A DNA stretch of 64,000 nucleotides. Origin: Bacteroidales bacterium. GTDB lineage: Bacteria > Bacteroidota > Bacteroidia > Bacteroidales > JAAYJT01. The position numbers were made by a program, and so were the translations under genes. The stretch is taken from the NCBI GenBank assembly GCA_014860575.1, contig JACZJK010000043.1, positions 1 through 64,000 on the forward strand, in the 5' to 3' direction. Within the stretch, counting starts at the first letter, position 1, and each line of letters opens with the position of its first letter. Below, one piece after another: positions 16,883 through 26,603 of this stretch. Below the pieces are notes generated by a model. That model did no database searches and was not told the origin of the DNA. It saw nothing but the letters and a program-made list of their open reading frames with translations.

Positions 16883-17893
16883 CTAACTTGATTCTCTCGC
16901 TTTAACAGTACTTTCAAAAATCCTGGTTCTGGGCTGAATCTCCTTATCAGGATTTTCAATTCGCTGTATCAGCAACTGAACACTTTCCCTGCCCATTTCA
17001 TAGCCTTTCTGCTCAACTGTTGTTAACCTGGGGGTAACGATGGATGCTATCGGGTCGTCGCCAAAACCTGCAATGGCAATGTCAGCAGGTATGGCATACC
17101 CATTTGCCTGGAGCAGTTGCATGGCAGCGATAGCCGTGAAATCGTTAACGGCAAATATTGCATCAATACGTGGTGCAAGCTTGAGAATTTCGTCCTGTAG
17201 CGCTCTCACCTGTTCGCGTGTGTCGCATTGCAACACAAAATCAATATGCCGGTCAATATGGTTCTCATAAAGGGCCTGCTCATATCCCCTCAGTCTTTCC
17301 TTCCCAACAAGCAAATAGCGGGGTGCAGCCAGATGAAGAATGTTGCGGTGACCTTTCTCAATCAAATGTGAAGTAATTGCCCGTGCGCCTTCATAATCGT
17401 TGGTAACTACGCGGTCAGTTGCCAGTTCCTGGCTGATGCGGTCGAAAAAAACGATCGGAACGCCTTGTTCTATTACCGTTTTAAAATGATCAAAGCCGAG
17501 AGTGTTCTTACTGACCGAAACAAGCACACCATCAACACGATGATCGAGCAAGGCTGTTAAATTGAGTTCCTCACGCGATTGGTCTTCATTGGATTGGCAA
17601 ATCATTACCCGGTAGCCGCTTGCATAAGCCAACTCCTCGATGCCACTGATTACCGAAGAAAAAAAATGGTGGGCAATTTCTGGAATGATAAGGCCGATTG
17701 TGCGGGAACTCTGTTTTCTCAGGCTCATGGCAAGGATGTTTGGCCGGTATCCTGATTGCTGCGCCATTTCCAACACCCTGCGTTTGGTTTTGGCGCTGAT
17801 GCTGGGACTATCTTTGAGTGCCCTGGAAACAGTAGATGCACTGATGCCCAGGTTACGGGCAATATCACTGATGGAGATAAGGTGTGACTTCAT
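16883..17893 (-). CDS. LacI-family transcriptional regulator of sugar use
   Basis: 336 residues. The N-terminal helix-turn-helix and hinge are classic: ISISDIARNLGISASTVSRA, then KTKRRVLEMAQQSGYRPN. The periplasmic-binding-protein-like effector domain follows (RTIGLIIPEIAHHFFSS, DGVLVSVS, FDRISQE, AIAGFGDDPIAS). The family represses or activates sugar genes in response to a bound sugar. The ATG at 17893 is preferred; an in-frame TTG at 17908 would add five residues. It is divergent from susC, and a LacI-type operator lies between them, so control of the sus operon and itself is likely. The effector is probably a maltodextrin, by context. Confidence 0.93.
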   Translation of the reverse strand: MKSHLISISDIARNLGISASTVSRALKDSPSISAKTKRRVLEMAQQSGYRPNILAMSLRKQSSRTIGLIIPEIAHHFFSSVISGIEELAYASGYRVMICQSNEDQSREELNLTALLDHRVDGVLVSVSKNTLGFDHFKTVIEQGVPIVFFDRISQELATDRVVTNDYEGARAITSHLIEKGHRNILHLAAPRYLLVGKERLRGYEQALYENHIDRHIDFVLQCDTREQVRALQDEILKLAPRIDAIFAVNDFTAIAAMQLLQANGYAIPADIAIAGFGDDPIASIVTPRLTTVEQKGYEMGRESVQLLIQRIENPDKEIQPRTRIFESTVKARESS

Positions 17894-17997
17894 TCGCTCA
17901 AATATCAATTTTATTAACAGTTTACCAGGTCAACTGCCATGTCTGGCTTAAAAAGCAGCCCAAGATAATCAAATATTCTTACCGGTTTTAAACTTTT

Positions 17998-18009
17998 GCA
18001 ATCGTTTGC
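17998..18009. promoter_or_regulatory. LacI-type operator candidate
   Basis: GCAATCGTTTGC is a near-palindrome (5 of 6 arm positions, central CG) of the GCAAnCG/CGnTTGC form bound by LacI-family proteins, with AT-rich flanks on both sides. It lies between the divergent lacI-type gene and susC, about 65 nt upstream of the susC -7 box. Confidence 0.55.
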
Positions 18010-18073
18010 GTAAAAAAAAGACAAAAAATTGAAGATCAGGTTTAACAAATAATTAACAAACTCTTAATTGTTG

Positions 18074-18082
18074 TATATTTGC
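18074..18082 (+). promoter_or_regulatory. Bacteroidota -7 promoter box for susC
   Basis: TATATTTGC matches TAnnTTTG-Y exactly, 75 nt before the susC start codon. No convincing TTTG -33 box is placed about 20 nt upstream, which would fit a regulator-dependent promoter. Confidence 0.5.
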
Positions 18083-18156
18083 CCTCGCTCCTTCAATAAT
18101 TTCAGAAAACAAACCACAATTTCAACAACAACATCTTAACTTAAATTAAGTTGACT

Positions 18157-21138
18157 ATGAGCCTATTTTTAAAACGTTTCATTTCGACCCTGCTTGCGAT
18201 GTTTTCATTGCTTGCGGTTTTTGGTCAAACAGGCAACATTTCTGGCGTGATTTCTGACCAGATCACTGGCGAAACCCTGCCTGGCGCAAATGTTGTCGTT
18301 GAAGGTACCTCAACCGGCGCCTCAACTAGCATTGACGGATCATTCATGCTGCAAAATTTACCTGCCGGCGAAGTAAGGCTTAACGCCAGCTTCATCGGTT
18401 ACCTCCCAACAACAGTAACTGTAAGGGTAACGGCCGACCAAACAGCCACCATTAACATCAGTCTTGAGCCCGAATCTACGTCTCTTGATGAATTGGTGGT
18501 AATTGGATATGGTGTTCAGAAAAAAAGCGACAGAACGGGTGCTGTTGCAAGCATCACCGCTGATGACATGAACAAAGGTGTACTTACTGATCCTATCCAG
18601 GGATTACAGGGTAAAGTTGCAGGCGTGTTGATCACAAAACAAGGTGGCGACCCCAACTCAGGGTTTAACATCAAAATCAGGGGAGCTTCAAGCTTATCAA
18701 CTAACACTGGTCCATTATATGTAATTGATGGTGTTCCTGGTGCCGATCCCACCACCATTGCCTCTGAAGATATTGAATCTTATAATGTTCTCAAAGATGC
18801 TTCTGCAGCAGCAATCTATGGTTCAAGGGGCGCTTTCGGTGTAATTATTATTACTACCAAGCGTGGTACAGAGCGCAAAGGAACGCGAATTGATTTCAAT
18901 AGTTTTATTTCGTACGAGAATGTTGCCAAACGCCTCGACCTGCTACCGGCTGATGAATTTCGCGGGTTTATTGAGAATAATCCCCAGTTCCAGACATTCT
19001 TTATTGACGGCGGGGCAAGCACCGATTGGCAGGATGAAATTTTCCGTACAGGTTCTTCTCAAAATTATAACCTGGCATTTTCAGGCGGTGATGGCAATAC
19101 AAACTATCGTGCCTCGGTTTCGCACAGCGATTTTACAGGTGTAATTCTGGGTTCATCAAAAAGCAGGACAATAGGCCGCATCAACCTCGACCAAAAAGCG
19201 CTTAATGATAAGCTTATCATCTCCTCAGGGCTCGCTGGTACTTTTGAAAATAACGACTATATCAATTATGGTAGTTGGGGTGCCGACCAGGTGCTGTTTC
19301 AAACCTACCAACGTAATCCTACTGACCCACTCAAAGACTCCGAAAGTCCTTATTTCGGCAATTATTATGAAATCGAACGCGTATTCCAGTATTACAACCC
19401 GGTTGCTTTAATAGAGCAAATTGATAACGAAAGAGATGCCAAAAGGTTTTTTGGTTACGTAAAAGCCGACCTGGAAATTTTCAAAGGATTTGAAGCCGGA
19501 ATAAACCTGGCCTATACGCGGAACGATGATGAAGGCTCGTACTTTATGCCAACGACAATGTATCTCAATAGTTTTGACGGCTACGGAAGGAAGTCCTACA
19601 ACAATTTTGAATCAAGAGTTCTGGAAGCGACGTTGAGATATAATAATACATTTAACAAGCATAGCCTTCAGACAGTTGCCGGATATTCATTCCAGGAAGA
19701 TTTTGGAACCGGTTTTCAGGCCCAGGGCAGGCAACCTTTTGTGAACTTTACAAAAATGCACGATCTCTCATTGTTTCAGAATGTTGTTGCCGGAGATATC
19801 ACTTCCTACAAGTGGTCAAGCCGGCTGATATCTTTTTTTGGCCGTGGAATTTATAACTGGGATGGAAAATATTTCCTCACCGCCACTATACGTCGCGACG
19901 GATCTTCAAAATTTGGTATAAACAATGAATGGGGATGGTTTCCTTCAGCATCGGCCATGTGGAACATCACAGGCGAGAACTTTATGAGCAATGTTTCGTT
20001 CCTGAACAACCTTCGCCTCCGTGTAGGTTATGGAATCACCGGTAACCAGGAAATTGGTGTGTATAACGATATAGAATATTACCGTTCAGCAGGCAATTCC
20101 TTTAACTTTGAAACCGGGGAAACCGCTATCCTTTTTGCTTTTGCACACAATGCTAACCCTGATCTGAAATGGGAAGAAAATGCTGAATTAAACATCGGCC
20201 TTGATTTTGGAATCCTGAACGATAAGGTTTCCGGTTCATTTGATTTCTTTGATAAAAGAACCTATGACCTGCTTGGCTTATACTCCGTTCCCGTACCACC
20301 TAACAAAGTTGACAGAACCTGGGCTAATGTTGGCGAATTTGCAGTAATGGGCTTTGAATTTTATGCACAAACCTACCCTGTAAGAAACACCAACTTCGAC
20401 TGGAGGACATCTATTGTATTCTCAACCTACAAACAAGAAGTAATTAGTCTTTCAAACGATACCTATCCCTGGTCACAGTTAAAAGAAAGTTATCTATCAG
20501 GACCGGGCCTTGTTGGAGCTGACAACTGGACTCAGGTTGTAGAGCCAGGAATCCCTATAGGTACCTGGTACATGCCCGAATATGCCGGCCTTACTGCCGA
20601 TGGCATGTTTCTGTTTTACACCGCAGCTGGTGGTGTGACCCGTGATATTACCCTGGCAGAACGTCGCAATGTCGGATCAGCTCAACCTGATTTTGAACTA
20701 GGCTGGTCAAACTATTTTGAATTCTATAAAAACTTTGATATGAGTTTTACCGTCAGGGCGGTGTATGGACATGAAATTTTCAACACTACACGACTTATTC
20801 TTGGCAACCCGATATTCCTGCCTGATCGCAACGTACTTCGCTCAGCAGTTGATGAATATGACCGGGGTTTAAGAGACAATCCCAAGGTGAGCAGTTATTA
20901 TCTTGAAGATGGCTCTTTTGTGCGCCTCGACAACATTTCATTGGGTTATAACATACGCAATGTTGCAGGCTTCGAAAAAATCAGATTATATATTGCCTCC
21001 AACAATGTGTTGACCCTTACCAACTATAGCGGCATTGACCCAGAAATAAACTATTCAGGAAGGGCGTTCGGATTGGATCAATACAATATTTACCCCAAAA
21101 CCCGGACATTCACTTTCGGTGTAAATGTTACATTATAA
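18157..21138 (+). CDS. susC: SusC/RagA-type TonB-dependent outer-membrane transporter
   Basis: About 993 residues. A signal peptide ends near VFGQ. It is followed by the carboxypeptidase-D-like beta-sandwich (NISGVISDQITGETLPGANV, about 23-105). The SusC plug follows (YGVQKKSDRTGAVASI, KIRGASSL, PLYVIDGVPG, LKDASAAAIYGSRGAFGVI). Then a large beta-barrel ends in the aromatic-terminated pattern TRTFTFGVNVTL. It imports bulky oligosaccharides across the outer membrane using TonB energy, with SusD as lid. The ATG at 18157 is preferred over a TTG at 18151. First gene of a susC-susD-susE-like operon; starch/maltodextrin is inferred from the SusE-like gene and flanking amylases. Confidence 0.95.
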   Translation: MSLFLKRFISTLLAMFSLLAVFGQTGNISGVISDQITGETLPGANVVVEGTSTGASTSIDGSFMLQNLPAGEVRLNASFIGYLPTTVTVRVTADQTATINISLEPESTSLDELVVIGYGVQKKSDRTGAVASITADDMNKGVLTDPIQGLQGKVAGVLITKQGGDPNSGFNIKIRGASSLSTNTGPLYVIDGVPGADPTTIASEDIESYNVLKDASAAAIYGSRGAFGVIIITTKRGTERKGTRIDFNSFISYENVAKRLDLLPADEFRGFIENNPQFQTFFIDGGASTDWQDEIFRTGSSQNYNLAFSGGDGNTNYRASVSHSDFTGVILGSSKSRTIGRINLDQKALNDKLIISSGLAGTFENNDYINYGSWGADQVLFQTYQRNPTDPLKDSESPYFGNYYEIERVFQYYNPVALIEQIDNERDAKRFFGYVKADLEIFKGFEAGINLAYTRNDDEGSYFMPTTMYLNSFDGYGRKSYNNFESRVLEATLRYNNTFNKHSLQTVAGYSFQEDFGTGFQAQGRQPFVNFTKMHDLSLFQNVVAGDITSYKWSSRLISFFGRGIYNWDGKYFLTATIRRDGSSKFGINNEWGWFPSASAMWNITGENFMSNVSFLNNLRLRVGYGITGNQEIGVYNDIEYYRSAGNSFNFETGETAILFAFAHNANPDLKWEENAELNIGLDFGILNDKVSGSFDFFDKRTYDLLGLYSVPVPPNKVDRTWANVGEFAVMGFEFYAQTYPVRNTNFDWRTSIVFSTYKQEVISLSNDTYPWSQLKESYLSGPGLVGADNWTQVVEPGIPIGTWYMPEYAGLTADGMFLFYTAAGGVTRDITLAERRNVGSAQPDFELGWSNYFEFYKNFDMSFTVRAVYGHEIFNTTRLILGNPIFLPDRNVLRSAVDEYDRGLRDNPKVSSYYLEDGSFVRLDNISLGYNIRNVAGFEKIRLYIASNNVLTLTNYSGIDPEINYSGRAFGLDQYNIYPKTRTFTFGVNVTL

Positions 21139-21156
21139 TTTTTAAAGCGTACAACG

Positions 21157-22650
21157 ATGAAAAGAATACTTGCAATCTTATTACTGATCGGTGCGACTTT
21201 TGGATGCACCAAGCTGGATGACACGCTCTATGACCGGATTCCTGCTGACGAATATATAGCCGACCCTATCCTGAAAATGAGCCCAATATACGCCCCCATG
21301 CGTGAACTTCTCGACGGGGGTGGCTGGTGGTTCGCACAGGAACTTACAAGCGACGAAGTTGTTGGCCCTACCCGTGCCGGAGACTGGGATGATGGCGGAA
21401 AATGGCGGGTGTTGCATCAACATACCTGGGACAATAATACCGAAGCAATAAACAGCATGTGGAGCCGCTTCTATGGCGGAATTGTTGAAGCCAATAAATT
21501 TATTGAAGAGCAACAGGATCTTGCAGGCAACCCCATTATTGATGAAGCGCTTGCAAAGGCAAAAATCCTCAGGGCCTATTACTATTACCTGCTCATTGAT
21601 AATTACAAGGATGTTCCTTATGTAACCACCTATTTGACCGCCGACCCTCAACCAAAGCGCAATTTCAGGCATGAAATATTCCAGCGGATAGTAGCCGAAG
21701 TTGAAGAGGGAGTGCCTTTGCTGAGTCCAAGTTCGTCAAAAACTGGAGTTACCAAAGCTATGGCCTGGAGTTTGCTAGCCAAGTTGTACCTGAATCATGC
21801 TGTGTATACTGGTAGTGCAAATCCTCAATACTGGGAAAAAGCAGAGGCTGTATGCGATAGCATAATATCTTCAGGTTCGTTTGCGTTAGAATCAAACCCA
21901 CTTGCTCCATTTATTACAACCAATGAATCCTCCTCTGAAAATATATGGGCAATACCCTACGACGAGGATACATATACAGGCAATAACTTACACATGAGAA
22001 CTTTGCACTATAACAGCAATCTTACTTTTGAAATGGTCGTGGGCCCATGGAATGGTTTCGCAGTGATAGAGGCACATTACAATACCTACGAAGCCGACGA
22101 CCTGCGCCATGATTATTTCTTGGTCGGACAGCAGTACACGTACGCCGGCCTTCCTATCAGTGATCAGGGCGCTGGTGGAGTTCCACTCGTATTCTCACCG
22201 GCAATTCCAGCATTAACAATGGGTGCCGGAAATACTCCACAGGAGATACGCATGTCAGGTGTCAGGGTTGCCAAATTTGAAATCAAGCGTGGTGCTAAAG
22301 CCGACCTTAGCAACGATTTCCCCGTTTTCAGACTTGCAGACATCTATCTGATGAGGGCTGAAGCATTGATCCGACAAGGCAAAAGCGGTGATGCTGATGT
22401 GAATATGATACGCAACCGTGCTGGACTGGGAAACTGGAGTGGGGTAACTCTACCTATGCTGCTCGAAGAACGCGGCAGGGAATTATTCTGGGAAGCACAC
22501 CGCAGGCAGGATCTTATCCGGTTTGGAGAGTTCAACAAGGCATGGTGGGAAAAAGATGCCTCTACCCCCGACCGTAACACTTTCCCAATTCCACAATGGA
22601 CCATTGACTCTAACCCAAATCTTGCATTGGAACCAGTTTCACTTAATTAA
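21157..22650 (+). CDS. susD: SusD/RagB-family glycan-binding lipoprotein
   Basis: 497 residues. The lipobox FGC places the lipidated Cys at residue 17. The SusD TPR-like fold is marked by the N-terminal WSRFYGGIVEANKFIEE, AKAKILRAYYYYLLIDNYKDVPYV, and the C-terminal RLADIYLMRAEALIRQGK, NMIRNRAGL and ERGRELFWEAHRRQDLIRFG. It acts on the outer surface as the lid and sugar-capturing partner of SusC. It starts 18 nt after susC and is clearly co-transcribed. Confidence 0.95.
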   Translation: MKRILAILLLIGATFGCTKLDDTLYDRIPADEYIADPILKMSPIYAPMRELLDGGGWWFAQELTSDEVVGPTRAGDWDDGGKWRVLHQHTWDNNTEAINSMWSRFYGGIVEANKFIEEQQDLAGNPIIDEALAKAKILRAYYYYLLIDNYKDVPYVTTYLTADPQPKRNFRHEIFQRIVAEVEEGVPLLSPSSSKTGVTKAMAWSLLAKLYLNHAVYTGSANPQYWEKAEAVCDSIISSGSFALESNPLAPFITTNESSSENIWAIPYDEDTYTGNNLHMRTLHYNSNLTFEMVVGPWNGFAVIEAHYNTYEADDLRHDYFLVGQQYTYAGLPISDQGAGGVPLVFSPAIPALTMGAGNTPQEIRMSGVRVAKFEIKRGAKADLSNDFPVFRLADIYLMRAEALIRQGKSGDADVNMIRNRAGLGNWSGVTLPMLLEERGRELFWEAHRRQDLIRFGEFNKAWWEKDASTPDRNTFPIPQWTIDSNPNLALEPVSLN

Positions 22651-22658
22651 TTTAATCA

Positions 22659-22667
22659 TATATTTGC
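22659..22667 (+). promoter_or_regulatory. Possible internal promoter before susE-like gene
   Basis: TATATTTGC matches the TAnnTTTG-Y -7 box and lies in the 63-nt gap between susD and the susE-like gene, 47 nt before the latter's start. No good -33 box is seen, so it is tentative. Confidence 0.3.
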
Positions 22668-22713
22668 ACTTAAAAATGTCCTGTATTTCTAACTAAATTT
22701 AAATCTTAAAAAA

Positions 22714-24195
22714 ATGAAAAAGAATCAGTTAAGAAAATTGTTGTACTTTATGAGCGTATTGATGCTCGCAGCAATGGTTATGGTATCTTGTAAAGATGAT
22801 GACGATGACGATGATCCAATTCTTGTAGAAGATGGATTCTACATTAAAGGTGCTGTGACTCCATTTGCAGATCTCGATTTTAAAGGCATTCTTGCCGCCG
22901 GTCAAAACGAAGTTGGGCAGGTAATGAGACCAGGCATGTTTGAAAAATATGTCGCCCTGCAAGCCGGAGCAACGGGGTTCAACATTGTCCAGGTTGCCGG
23001 TCAGACTACAACCACATGGGGGCCAGCTACCGTTGAGTCAGTTTCAACCGATGGTTTAAACGAGCAGCCCAATATCACAATTCAGAAAGGTACACTTGGA
23101 AACACCGGTGTATTCACTGTTCCTACAGATGGACTCTACCATGTGATCATTGATACCCAAACAGGTGTTTTCGTAATTGCACCAGTTCCTTATTGGGCAA
23201 TCTTAGGTGGATCGACTGCTTTAGGCTGGTCAGATAGCCAAATGCCACTTGTTGGTGCTTTTAGTATGACGGCTATGACCTTCAAAATTGAAAACCTTGA
23301 ATTGAGGGCCGGTAATTTCAAATTCCGCTATGGTGGTGGTTGGAAGCTTGAAATAAATGGCGATACCATAAAAATTAATACCAATTTTGGTGGCGTAGTT
23401 AGCGGAACACTGCCTAACCTTACCACTACACTAGTTCCTGGTGGACCTGACTATCTTTTTGATGCTGCAAACGAAGGTGTGTATACTGTTACACTGGACT
23501 GGACTGTTGCCGATGGCTTCAAATCAACCCTTACCAAAACCGGTGATGTTGAACCACTTCCAGAATACCCTGAAGCCATGTTCCTTGTTGGTGATGCTAC
23601 AGCCTATGGCTGGGATGCACCAGGAAATACCGATGAAGCATTGATGCACAAAGCTGCCGGTGGTGTTCCTACTGAAGGTTTATTCTGGAAAATTGCACAC
23701 CTCGAAGCTGGCCTTGGATTCAAACTGGCAGCCGAAAACTGGGGCAATCCGAATTTGGGCTTCGCTGATGTTAATGAATTTGACATAGATGGTATTGTTG
23801 TTACCGAAGCCGGTGGCAATATGTCAATCGCAACAAGCGGAATGTACATGATTGTTCTGGACTTAAGGAATGAAATGATCAAAGTTTCAATTAAAGAAGC
23901 TGCCGTTTATGGAATTGGTGATGCATTTGGCGGTTGGGATGCTGGTGTTGAAGCCAACAAATTTATTGTGGATAATACAGCTAAAACACTCACTTCACCG
24001 GCACTCGTTGCCAATGGTAACATTCGTATGTATGCTTCACATGCATGGATTCCTGATTGGTGGAATGCTGAGTTCAATGTATTTACAGGAAAAATAGAAT
24101 ATCGTAATGATGGTGGCGACCAGGCTGCAGTTGCAGGTACTACCGGCCAGGTTATTACCCTAATGTTCGACGATAATACTGGAACTATACTCTAA
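22714..24195 (+). CDS. SusE/SusF-like surface starch-binding lipoprotein
   Basis: 493 residues. The lipobox VSC is followed by Lys and a run of seven Asp, the acidic pattern that directs Bacteroidota lipoproteins to the cell surface. After an Ig-like N-terminal region there are three repeated carbohydrate-binding modules. They start near residues 159 (YWAILGGSTALGWSD), 289 (MFLVGDATAYGWDA) and 398 (YGIGDAFGGWDAG). Each carries the GWD/GWS aromatic motif of SusE/SusF starch-binding domains. It is thought to hold starch near the SusCD transporter and has no catalytic residues. It ends just before a strong bidirectional terminator. Confidence 0.85.
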   Translation: MKKNQLRKLLYFMSVLMLAAMVMVSCKDDDDDDDPILVEDGFYIKGAVTPFADLDFKGILAAGQNEVGQVMRPGMFEKYVALQAGATGFNIVQVAGQTTTTWGPATVESVSTDGLNEQPNITIQKGTLGNTGVFTVPTDGLYHVIIDTQTGVFVIAPVPYWAILGGSTALGWSDSQMPLVGAFSMTAMTFKIENLELRAGNFKFRYGGGWKLEINGDTIKINTNFGGVVSGTLPNLTTTLVPGGPDYLFDAANEGVYTVTLDWTVADGFKSTLTKTGDVEPLPEYPEAMFLVGDATAYGWDAPGNTDEALMHKAAGGVPTEGLFWKIAHLEAGLGFKLAAENWGNPNLGFADVNEFDIDGIVVTEAGGNMSIATSGMYMIVLDLRNEMIKVSIKEAAVYGIGDAFGGWDAGVEANKFIVDNTAKTLTSPALVANGNIRMYASHAWIPDWWNAEFNVFTGKIEYRNDGGDQAAVAGTTGQVITLMFDDNTGTIL

Positions 24196-24214
24196 GCATT
24201 AAAGTTGCTAGATT

Positions 24215-24246
24215 AAAAGAGGCTGCCCTAACAGGCAGCCTCTTTT
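24215..24246. terminator. Strong bidirectional rho-independent terminator
   Basis: AAAAGAGGCTGCC (24215-24227) pairs perfectly over 13 bp with GGCAGCCTCTTTT (24234-24246) around a 6-nt loop. The T/A runs make it work in both directions. It separates the sus operon from the convergent amylase gene. Confidence 0.85.
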
Positions 24247-24277
24247 GTTTATACCATAAAACGTTGACAATTTACCT

Positions 24278-25648
24278 TTAACTGTAATACACCCGGTATT
24301 CCCAGGGCGCTATGGTTATACTCGTATTTGGTTCGAACCTCATGCTTTCGTAGATGAAAGCCGTTTTATATTCCCTGACGTAAAGATCGCCTTTCAGAAT
24401 AGTTTCAACCACTTCATCAGAAAAGTTAAGGATCACAAAAACTTCTGATTTGCCTTTCTGGCGCATAAAAGCAAATAATTTCTCATCGTCACCGGTGTTG
24501 ATCCTTGTGTAAGAACCACCATGGATACCATTCCACAAAGCAGGCACATTGTGCTTAAGGGCTAGCAATTCGCGGTAAAAATCTTCGTAAGGAATTTCTG
24601 ACCAGTCAATTTCATCTTTCTCGAAAAAAGCTAGCATTTTGTTCATGGAAGCTTCCTGCCCATTGTAAATTAAGGGCATGCCCGGTATGGTAGTCGTTAG
24701 CACAGCAAAAGTGAGAAGCCCTTCACCCAAACGGGTATGCTCCGTTGCTGCCCAGGAGTTTTCATCATGGTTGGAGGTAAATTGCATCAAAATGGCTTCA
24801 GGTGGGAATTTCTCCTGGTTCACACGAATCATTGAATCCAGGTGGTTTGCGTTTTTCTTCCCTGCAGCTACCTCGTTCATAACACGGTGCATAGCCCAGC
24901 CGTACGACATATCAAAAGCAAATTCATGATGCTCGGGAACCTCGGCCTCAGCAAGCATAAAAACAGGCTTTACCTGATCCAGTTCCTTGCGGGCGCGGTT
25001 CCAGAATTCTGTTGGAACCATGAAAGCCACGTCACATCGAAAACCATCAACATCTGCTTCCTTAACCCAAAAAATCAATGCATCAATCATGTAATCCCAC
25101 ACTTCAGGAACCTCGTAATTAAGTTGTACTACATCCGACCAATCAAAAGGCGAGACCATATTCCCTAAAGAATCGCGTGTGAACCATTCAGGCTTTTCAT
25201 GCACAAGTTTATTATCCCAGGCAGTGTGGTTGGCAACCCAGTCTATGATCACATACATACCCATTGAATGCGCCTCATCAACCAGTTGCCTGAAATCATC
25301 AAAGGTTCCGAACTCCGGATTTATTGCCATGTAATCCTTCACAGAATAATAACTTCCAAGGCTTCCTTTTCGATTCAGTTCTCCAATAGGGGTTATTGGC
25401 ATCATCCATAGGATGTTCACACCCATGTTTTTCAATCGGGGCAAGTGCTCACGAAACGCGTTAAAAGTGCCTTCGGGTGTAAATTGCCTGATATTCACTT
25501 CATAAATATTCGCACTTATGCTCCAGTCCGGATTAATCACATGACTCCGAACTGCTTCAGGTTCAGATTTTGTTCCAGGTGCGCAAGCAATGAATACCGT
25601 TAGCAATGAAAATGCAACTAAAATGAATCTTAAATTTTGTTCCTTCAT
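24278..25648 (-). CDS. Secreted GH13 alpha-amylase lipoprotein (SusG-like role)
   Basis: 456 residues. The signal peptide ends in the lipobox FIAC (Cys22). A single GH13 catalytic domain follows: WMMPITPIGE, IIDWVANHTAWD, and the triad Asp206 (GFRCDVAF), Glu234 (MLAEAEV) and Asp295 (TSNHDENSW). A short C-terminal beta domain closes it. It should cut starch at the cell surface or in the periplasm before or after SusCD uptake. It is more compact than Bacteroides SusG and lacks an added carbohydrate-binding domain. Convergent to the sus operon, with its own well-formed promoter at 25675-25705. Confidence 0.92.
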   Translation of the reverse strand: MKEQNLRFILVAFSLLTVFIACAPGTKSEPEAVRSHVINPDWSISANIYEVNIRQFTPEGTFNAFREHLPRLKNMGVNILWMMPITPIGELNRKGSLGSYYSVKDYMAINPEFGTFDDFRQLVDEAHSMGMYVIIDWVANHTAWDNKLVHEKPEWFTRDSLGNMVSPFDWSDVVQLNYEVPEVWDYMIDALIFWVKEADVDGFRCDVAFMVPTEFWNRARKELDQVKPVFMLAEAEVPEHHEFAFDMSYGWAMHRVMNEVAAGKKNANHLDSMIRVNQEKFPPEAILMQFTSNHDENSWAATEHTRLGEGLLTFAVLTTTIPGMPLIYNGQEASMNKMLAFFEKDEIDWSEIPYEDFYRELLALKHNVPALWNGIHGGSYTRINTGDDEKLFAFMRQKGKSEVFVILNFSDEVVETILKGDLYVREYKTAFIYESMRFEPNTSITIAPWEYRVYYS

Positions 25649-25674
25649 GATTTATTTGTTTTAAAATGATTGAC

Positions 25675-25705
25675 CAAATATATGCAAACAAAACTTAAGT
25701 ACAAA
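25675..25705 (-). promoter_or_regulatory. Complete Bacteroidota promoter for the amylase gene
   Basis: On the minus strand TTTG (25705-25702), exactly 19 nt, then TATATTTG (25682-25675), matching the TTTG-N19-TAnnTTTG consensus. A GCAAAC half-site like that of the LacI operator lies between the boxes at 25684-25689. The start codon is 27 nt downstream. Confidence 0.7.
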
Positions 25706-25831
25706 TGAATTTTGTGTGCTCAAATCTGGATTTAGGAAATTAAACCGGCACTACACATCGCAACTTCCGCCATTCATCATTAAGAAATAAGGTTCTACCG
25801 AAATTCTTTTTCACTGGCATGATTACCGGTA

Positions 25832-25840
25832 TACTTTTGC
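25832..25840 (+). promoter_or_regulatory. -7 promoter box for DUF2807 gene
   Basis: TACTTTTGC matches TAnnTTTG-Y, 29 nt before the start codon at 25869. The -33 region is not recognisable. Confidence 0.45.
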
Positions 25841-25868
25841 CGCATAACCCCTCTGAAAACATAACGCC

Positions 25869-26603
25869 ATGAAAACACAGAAACTTTTAACACTCTTTTT
25901 GTTATTAACAACACTCGCTCTTTGCAGCGCTTGCTCAAAACTGGATGAAGGTATTGGAATCACCGGCCAGGGGCCAATGCTGGAAGAAACCCATCAAACT
26001 GGTAGTTACAAAAACATCGAAGTTGATGTTGATGCCGATGTATTCCTCACCCAGGGCGACACACAACCTTTGCTTATAAGTGGCCAGAGCAATATTCTCA
26101 GCAACCTTAACATTAGCGTTAGCGAAATGACTCTAAGAATAAACTATATCGAAAACGTCAACACGCATGAAAGGCTGCAGATTTATATCAATCTACCCAA
26201 TCTTGAAAACCTCTCAACGGCCCGCGGGGCGCATATACGGTCATTGAACACATTTAACACCAACCACATGATCATTCAAGTGTATGGTTCGGGCACAATA
26301 AGTATGGACATTGAAGATGCTGAAGAAATAAGCACCAGTGTAACAGGTTCAGGCTATATAACCCTTAATGGTAAATCCCACGAACTTAAAGTGGTGATTA
26401 GCGGGCCTGGCTATGTTGCAACTTCCGGTTTAGTTACCAAATACGGAAATGTATGGATCAAAGGATCAGGAAAATGCGAGGTTAACAGTATTGATGAACT
26501 TACTGTTAACATCAACGGAAATGGTAAAGTACTTTATGCCGGGAACCCGAACACATTGATTTCTCATCTTTCAGGTAACGGTGAATTACGTTCTATTGAA
26601 TAA
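25869..26603 (+). CDS. DUF2807 (GIN-domain) lipoprotein
   Basis: 244 residues. The signal peptide ends in SAC (Cys22), giving a lipoprotein. The mature part is a right-handed beta-helix-like DUF2807/GIN domain made of short repeats: YKNIEVDVDADVFLTQG, LRINYIENVN, ENLSTARGAHIRS, VYGSGTISMDIED and NGKVLYAGNPN. The family is widespread in Bacteroidota envelopes, with putative adhesin or scaffold roles and no proven activity. Its stop overlaps the convergent sigma-54 regulator gene by 11 nt. Confidence 0.82.
   Translation: MKTQKLLTLFLLLTTLALCSACSKLDEGIGITGQGPMLEETHQTGSYKNIEVDVDADVFLTQGDTQPLLISGQSNILSNLNISVSEMTLRINYIENVNTHERLQIYINLPNLENLSTARGAHIRSLNTFNTNHMIIQVYGSGTISMDIEDAEEISTSVTGSGYITLNGKSHELKVVISGPGYVATSGLVTKYGNVWIKGSGKCEVNSIDELTVNINGNGKVLYAGNPNTLISHLSGNGELRSIE

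Noticed and set aside
25815-25840. Possible sigma-54 promoter near the NtrC-type regulator
   Set aside because: TGGCATG and TTGC occur, but the GG-to-GC spacing is wrong; a normal TAnnTTTG box explains the site better.
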